Below are positions 54,586-60,000 of a stretch of 60,000 bases of DNA, piece after piece. Numbering within the stretch: the first letter of the stretch is position 1; every line of letters begins with the position of its first letter. The stretch is taken from NCBI RefSeq assembly GCF_963678635.1, contig NC_087067.1, forward strand, positions 20,396,596 through 20,456,595, read 5' to 3'. Position numbers and translations under genes: made by a program. The notes beneath the pieces are model-generated. The model was not told the origin of the DNA and made no database searches. It saw nothing but the letters and a program-made list of their open reading frames with translations. This DNA is from Symsagittifera roscoffensis (lineage: Eukaryota > Xenacoelomorpha > Acoela > Convolutidae).

Positions 54586-56924
54586 CTAAAAACGATACTC
54601 AATTATTACGTCATTTTACTTCTTAAATTATTTCAAATTAACATCTTCCTGTTTTTAGAAAAAAAAACAATTTTTCCAAATTTAATTTTTATATTAAATT
54701 ACGCCGTAATCATTTTTACGATTCAATTTTTAGTGAACCAAAAACCATATTCGTTTATTTTATGTTTGGCATCAGATTTTTAAGGTTGTTCAATTTCATA
54801 TTTCAAAAAAACTTCGACTTATACAGTGCTGATTTAAATTATCCGGATAAAACGAACAAAACTTGAATTTTCAATTGCTTTTTTTCTCAAATTGGGTTAA
54901 GAATAGACAAAAAGTGAAGAGAACAAAAGTAGCTTAAAACTTCATCAGAATTAATATGGTGTAATTTATTCTCCGAAATTCTTAAGCAGCATTTTACCCC
55001 AAAAAAGAGTCATTTTAGCTTGTTTAATTAATCAAGAATTACGCTGAAACTACTTTGTAAATAGATGAGAAAATTATATCACAAGAAGCCTCTTACACAG
55101 CTCAACCAAATTTTGCGTAGGTCGTTTAAAATTAAAATTTGTTTTTTTAGCAAAGATTTTGGGTTTTATATAGTAAAAATCAAATTTCTTGATTATCAAG
55201 CAAAAATATTTAGTCTTATACAGGCTTTTGGAGATTTAACCCCTCTATAACATTGTTGGGCTAATTAATAGGCTTCTTGTGATATAATTTTCTCATCTAT
55301 TAACAAAGTAGTTGCAGCGTAATTCTTGATTAATTAAAAAAGAGCCAAAATGACCAATTTTTGGGGTAAAATTTAACTCAGCACTATTTTCAATTGAAGA
55401 CACTTGTTTGCCATCAGATTCAACATTAAACATCTGATATATTTGCCAGCGGTTTTAATGTAAAATGCCTCTCTTTATTATTTCACTTCAGTTTCTAACA
55501 CAGAGGTGAAGCAGAGCTTCGCACCACTTGCAATACAACAGGAAATAATAGATAAAATGAAAAATGTTGAAAAAACTAAGTCTACCACAATATAAATTTT
55601 CGCATGTCTCGATAGAAGTTCATTCTAGGCAAACATACCAGACATTTGAATATTAATAAGGAACGGAACAAAATTTACCAACAGGAAAAAAGCCGATAAT
55701 CTTTGAGCAGACAAATTGAGCCAAAAAAAATGATTTTTAAGAAAAACTTGGAAGTTTTAAGTCCTATCTGAAACCAAAATTTAACAAATCTTGCACTTGC
55801 AGCTACAAGGAAAGTTGCGTGATAAAATCCGTGATATGGCAGAAAAAATTTGAAAAGAGAAGAGAATAAAGAATAATAATAAAGATAAGATTTGCAATAA
55901 AAAAATGTTTACAGGGAAAAGAAACCTAATTCCCAATAACAAGACACTTCCTCTCGCAAGTGTTATTATAAATAATTTCTATCAAAAAGCTTATGGTGTG
56001 CTTTGTTATTTCGTTGCACTCATTAATTCTGATACTGTTGATAACTGCAACTCAAAAAAGCTTTTTCATATCAGTTTTTAAAACCAAAACCAGCCAACAA
56101 GCACTACACCAAAATGCATTATTCCAATTGGGAAGCAGTAAGTAAATTGTTATTGTTTTCGCTTCGCAATCAAAAAGTAGGTGATTCGAGACCAAGGCCA
56201 GTGGTGCAATCAAATTGCTTGAAAAAGAGGAAACTGTTCCCAGACGAGTAAAATAAGAAAAAAAATGCAAATCTGAATCAAGGGCAGGAGTTTAAGTTCT
56301 CCGTATGTTTCTCTTTTCTTATGGAAATAAGGTGATTAAAAAATCGCACCTCGAAACTGTTCCTCTCATTCGCAACACCTCTCGTGCCAGCATCCAGACT
56401 ACGAGGCCAATAGACTTGATCGACTTATTGTTGCAAGGAATCGCAATGTCTACATAATTGGTGGAAGTATCTGTATTGCACAGTGCAATGACCGGCAAGT
56501 TCACATACGCCGCTTCTGAGATAGCCTGGTGGTCTAAAGCAGGATCCACTGCAAGCAAGAGTCTGGGTTCTCGGAATTTTGTGGTGATCTCGTGATTCGT
56601 GAACGCACCTGGGGTGAAACGTCCCGCAATAGCTACAGCGCCTGTGTATGAGGCAAACTTCAAAGCAGCTCGCTGACCGTAAGTCCTTGCACTGATGATG
56701 CAAACGTCCTTCGGGTTCTCAACAGCGACAATAGCACGAGCCGCGAGAAGCAGTTTCTCCCACGTGTACTTGATGTTAATCAGATGGTTTCCGGCATCTT
56801 TTCGGGTGTACACATATTTACCCATTCGGTGGTCCAAATTAGTGGATCCAACGTGCACTTGAGCCGCCAACATCATCTTGACATCTTCGTCTTTCAGAAC
56901 TAGCAGATCGTTCGAGCCGGACAT
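54285..56924 (-). CDS. RPSA: 40S ribosomal protein SA (uS2), two coding exons
   Basis: Small-subunit ribosomal protein, bacterial S2 homologue; in vertebrates also known as the 67-kDa laminin receptor precursor. CDS = 56350-56924 joined to 54285-54585: 876 nt, 291 aa (human 295). The start is set by [20 protein letters not shown]; an in-frame upstream ATG six codons earlier is ignored. Core motifs: [85 protein letters not shown]. The second exon gives [20 protein letters not shown] and a Pro/Met-rich tail ending in Trp repeats ([14 protein letters not shown]), comparable to the acidic Trp repeats of animal RPSA. The reading phase across the intron is exact. Confidence 0.97.
54822..55386 (+). 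mobile_element. Tc1-type fold-back MITE in RPSA intron
   Basis: Begins TA-CAGTGCTGATTTAAATTA and ends near AACTCAGCACTA, a Tc1/mariner-like terminus with a TA target. Inside are long inverted arms, 54991-55091 and 55270-55372 (about 100 bp each, nearly identical when reversed), around a 178-bp centre. A second, half copy starts at 57317. Confidence 0.8.
55497..55970 (+). mobile_element. Head-hairpin element, short array-free form (copy 7)
   Basis: The head ACACAGAGGTGAAGCAGAGC opens it. CGCATGTCTCGATAGAAG matches 14790 in the long copy, and GCCGATAATCTTTGAGCAGA matches 16362. The tail stem ACACTTCC-TCTC-GCAAGTGT lies at 55944-55963. It is the 14680 element without its ~160-bp array. In the RPSA intron. 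Confidence 0.65.
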
Positions 56925-56964
56925 TTTGAATGAGTGATCCAAAGAGTAACGGGATCAAAAGGTT
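56350..56964 (-). CDS. RPSA: RPSA exon with start codon and 40-nt 5' leader
   Basis: Coding part 56350-56924. A good acceptor (CATTTTCAG) at 56965-56966 marks the exon start 40 nt before ATG, so a further upstream leader exon or a trans-spliced leader is expected. The donor is the weaker CGAG|GTGCGA. Confidence 0.93.
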
Positions 56965-57314
56965 CTGAAAATGAAACTGACATACACTAGAAAAAGCGAG
57001 ATTTTCTCACTGCGTTAGTATCCTTTAGAGCTTCAAATAAAATTGGATGTCCTCTACCTAGACTTTATTGCACTGAACAGTTCAAATAGCTTTATATACG
57101 TACGTTTAAGTATTTCGACAAGATCTTATTATTAAAACAAAACAACAAGCGACACCGTCAAAGCTATCACAGTCAACCTAATTCTAGATAAAAATTATCC
57201 AAAATAGAGAAAAGACCAACAAATATTTCCAAAAGAGAGCGAAGAGCAGGCTGAAAATGTCTGTAAATTGCAAAGTGATGCATTTAGCGTCTAGAACGTA
57301 TTTTTTGAATGAAA
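56965..57314. promoter_or_regulatory. RPSA upstream region
   Basis: No exon recognised. It may hold the RPSA promoter or leader intron. A strong donor-like TTGAG|GTGAGC on the minus strand at 58931-58932, 2 kb upstream, could end a leader exon, but this is unproven. Confidence 0.35.
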
Positions 57315-57600
57315 TACAGTGCTGATTTTAAATATACAGAAAAAAAACGAGTAAAACTCCAAAAATAGGGGTGATGAAAACAAAACAAAAATGATGAAAA
57401 CAAAACTTGCCTGAAAATTTAGCAGAATTAATACAGTACATTTTTATGCTGAAATTGCGCACAAAACTAAACAAAAAACAATCACTTATGGTTTCATTTA
57501 TTCAATCAAAAATTTGTTTATTTATGTCATTTTAACAAAATTGGTATTTTATGTAGTAAAAATGACATTTAATGGCCATCAAGCAAAAATAATTTTATTT
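57315..57600 (+). mobile_element. Partial Tc1-type MITE
   Basis: TA-CAGTGCTGATTTTAAATAT at 57315, then ATGTAGTAAAAATGACATTT and CATCAAGCAAAAATAA, which match the centre of the 54822 element. The right half is replaced by a head-hairpin element at 57603. Confidence 0.65.
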
Positions 57601-57602
57601 AC

Positions 57603-58645
57603 ACACAGAAGCGAAGCGGAGCTTTGCAACACTTGCCATACAACAAACACATTGCACTACAAGATAGTGAAAAGAAAAGAAGACGAAGTCGGAACTTTTT
57701 TTTAAAAATAAGTTGAAAAATTTATTTGAAAAATATTGCATTCCTTTGTCACGGATTATAATCAAAAACAACCTAAAAAGCATTTAGGTGGAGTTCGACT
57801 TCCTTTTAAGAAAATTACTAAACTGAACTTGACAAGAATTCAACGAACTGCGAAAAATCACATCTGAGCGTGAACAACTTTTACACAGGTGAAGCACCAT
57901 TTGCCATACCTCACTAAAAGCAACTTTGCAAACCCGCAGCCAGAAAATGAAAGGAAAGCCAAAAAACGTAACCCGTAGAAGATCAGATAAGTGCAGAAGA
58001 ACAAGGAAACCGAAAAAATTGAACTTTGAAAACTGCGCATAATTATCACTTTGTTTAAAACTCAGCCCATTTAAAGAAACCCGTTAAGCTATAAAGTTCT
58101 GAAAAGTTTTTATGACTTAACCCCCTGAATCCACACAAGCATAATAAATATTTTGCCTTCAAAACGGCGCCATATAAAATGACAACACCGATATAACATA
58201 AGCCAAAATGTGAAAAAAAAAATGAAGACAAAAACGGAAAAATCATTCAAAATCAGAATTTGTCATATTACAAAACAACTTCCAATTATATCATAAACAT
58301 TTTAATCTAAAATAAACACCATTCTTTTTAATTAGGCTGCTATAAAGGATTACAAGTCATAAAAAATGCATTTGACAAAAAAAACAGAAAATGAGCCGAC
58401 GGAAATTAGGACTAAAGCTATGAATCCGATTTTTTTTTACATGCTTCTTTGAAAAAATTAGGAACTACCAATTAATTTTATTTGAATTTTGAAGAAACTG
58501 AGCATGTCACTGCAGCACGTCACTACAGCAATTGAACGTAAATGCCGCACTTAGCAGTAACAGCAGCATTTTGTAAGGAACGTTGTTTATGGTAAAAAAA
58601 AATCTAGTTCCCGATTACAAGTACACTTGCTCTCGCAAGTGAAAA
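57603..58645 (+). mobile_element. Head-hairpin elements, overlapping/nested, with tail hairpin
   Basis: Head GCGAAGC-GGA-GCTTTGC at 57611-57627; a second degraded head near 57883; repeat E material between. The tail stem CACTTGC-TCTC-GCAAGTG at 58624-58641 is perfect and preceded by AATCTAGTTCCCGATTACAA. Confidence 0.5.
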
Positions 58646-60000
58646 AATTGAGATAAGTATATTTTTTCGATTTTGTTGAGCTACATAAGAGGGTAAATTT
58701 GATATAGTTTTGTCAGCAATTGAATAGGTAGTTTTTAGCGTTAATTTTGATTGATTTAACCATGCTAAAATGATTGTTTTAGGGAAATTCTTTAGGCCCG
58801 GTCTTTGCAAAACAAATTGAACTAAAATATTGTAGTGCATTTTATTTCGTCAAATTCTAAACAATTTTTGTTTTCATTATTTTTGGTCTAATTTCAACCC
58901 ATTCGATAACTTCAATCAGCACATGGGCTCACCTCAATTCAATTTGGAACCATTTAAGAACCGGATGACACCACAGCTTGCGTGTTATTAGCTCGAAATA
59001 AATCGCACCGCTTCGATTCTCAAATTGGCAATTAACCAACCCCACAGGTAAAATTCAGCTCAACACTTTTCATACAAAAAAATATTTACGGGATCTCTGA
59101 AATTCAGATTGGTCATTAAATTGACGCGTTTCCGATAGATTGAACAATTGCCAAAAAATTTGAATAAATGGATAACCACCGTAAATCTTTGTGTACAGCC
59201 ATTTCGAAGTCGTTTGTGACAGCCCTGTTCAAATCAAGTTTCAACCGTTCAAATCGTTAGCAATTTACTCAATTGGCAGTAAACAACCCTGAAACGATGC
59301 GTGAATGGTATACACTTGACGAAATTGAGAAACGTCGGAAATGGGTCGAAGCTCGAAATCTCCCGCGGAACTTCAAACCCAGTTAATTTGTTTCGCTCGA
59401 TCAAATGTGTTCAAAATTTTGCCTGACGCCATTTACAGTTTTTATATCAGCATTTAACTAGATAAATTTACGGCTTTTTTTAAATTCGATTCGTATAGTG
59501 CCTGAATAAATTTGCTGTTCTTGTTCCGACTATTTGCAAAATGGGTAGGAACTTTGTATTCGGGTTTTATTTATTTCTCCCCCACATAAAATCAGATAAC
59601 ACAAATAACCATCGGAATGGGTCGAAAAATATATCATATTAAAGCACTTTAACTCGTGATTCGAGTAAAAAAAATTTCAAGAGGGTGTCCCAGAATCGAA
59701 AAAAAACTGGTTTAAAATTTTAGTTCAATTTCGAGCGAACAAAGCAATGGAGCGGACTTTTCACAGAAGGTTAGGCCATGAAATTTTAATTTCACTTTAT
59801 AAAATTATTTTCAAAAGTTCTCACCACGCCCCAAAATACGACACTAATTTGAAAAATTCATGAGGAATCGGCTATATAAGCGGTTAAAATGTTACTCAAC
59901 TTAATTTATTTTTTCTCTCAAAAATACTGCATTCTGATTGGTTGAAAACTTGCATCATTAAATTTGCGAAAATGCAAAATAACCAAGTCCCCCTTAAATC
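58646..60000. other. Right-end region, mostly unassigned
   Basis: Holds an inverted composite-repeat 3' block at 59520-59705 (TTGTTCCGACTATTTGCAAA, GGAACTTTGTATTCGGGT). A small ORF at 59297-59386 is listed separately. Otherwise nothing recognised. Confidence 0.5.
59297..59386 (+). CDS. Possible short coding exon or micropeptide
   Basis: 29 codons, MREWYTLDEIEKRRKWVEAR and on to NLPRNFKPS then TAA, in a locally GC-richer patch. The frame is open upstream to an AG-acceptor-like TCGTTAG at about 59259. Highly charged and helical. No homology recognised and no partner exon found. Confidence 0.22.
   Translation: MREWYTLDEIEKRRKWVEARNLPRNFKPS

Noticed and set aside
1-60000. CRISPR-like or operon-type systems
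   Set aside because: Spliced animal genes and dispersed transposon repeats explain the repeats; none has regular spacers.

Overview
The window is AT-rich, intron-rich animal nuclear DNA, most likely from an invertebrate. Proteins split into many small exons with GT-AG introns, animal-type gene families and dense short repeats support this. I cannot name the phylum. No bacterial, organellar or viral gene block is visible.

Four protein genes can be assembled exon by exon with consistent splice phase. (1) On the minus strand, 1773-14564, is an anoctamin-8-like (TMEM16H) gene of 13 exons. It enters the window after its start and leaves at the left edge before TM7-TM10. (2) On the minus strand, 31162-44727, is a complete AMBRA1-like gene of 10 coding exons (3507 nt, 1168 aa). 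Its WD40 propeller is split by a long disordered linker of about 550 residues. (3) On the plus strand, 45378-53965, is an uncharacterised gene of about 8 exons and about 321 aa. Its N-terminal half resembles a calponin-homology fold. It is head-to-head with AMBRA1 across 650 bp. (4) On the minus strand, 54285-56924, is a 40S ribosomal protein SA gene (RPSA/uS2, 291 aa), tail-to-tail with gene 3.

Between and inside the genes the DNA is mostly dispersed repeats: (a) a hAT-type MITE beginning CAGGGGCGG, with 8-bp target duplications at two copies; (b) a family with a conserved head hairpin (GCGAAGC-NGN-GCTTCGC) and a tail hairpin, some copies carrying arrays of degenerate ~160-bp units, reminiscent of Helentron/HINE or 'pearl' elements; (c) a composite element with a fixed 5' block (AAGGATAGCCGG) and a fixed 3' block (GGTCGGAACAATAA); (d) a Tc1-type fold-back element in the RPSA intron; (e) tRNA-derived SINE heads. 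The region 17-31 kb shows no convincing conserved gene.

The genes are unrelated housekeeping or regulatory loci: lipid/ion membrane protein, autophagy and cullin-4 adaptor, probable cytoskeletal protein, ribosome. They do not form one pathway. The most novel items are the unidentified CH-like gene and the hairpin-bounded repeat family with variable arrays.
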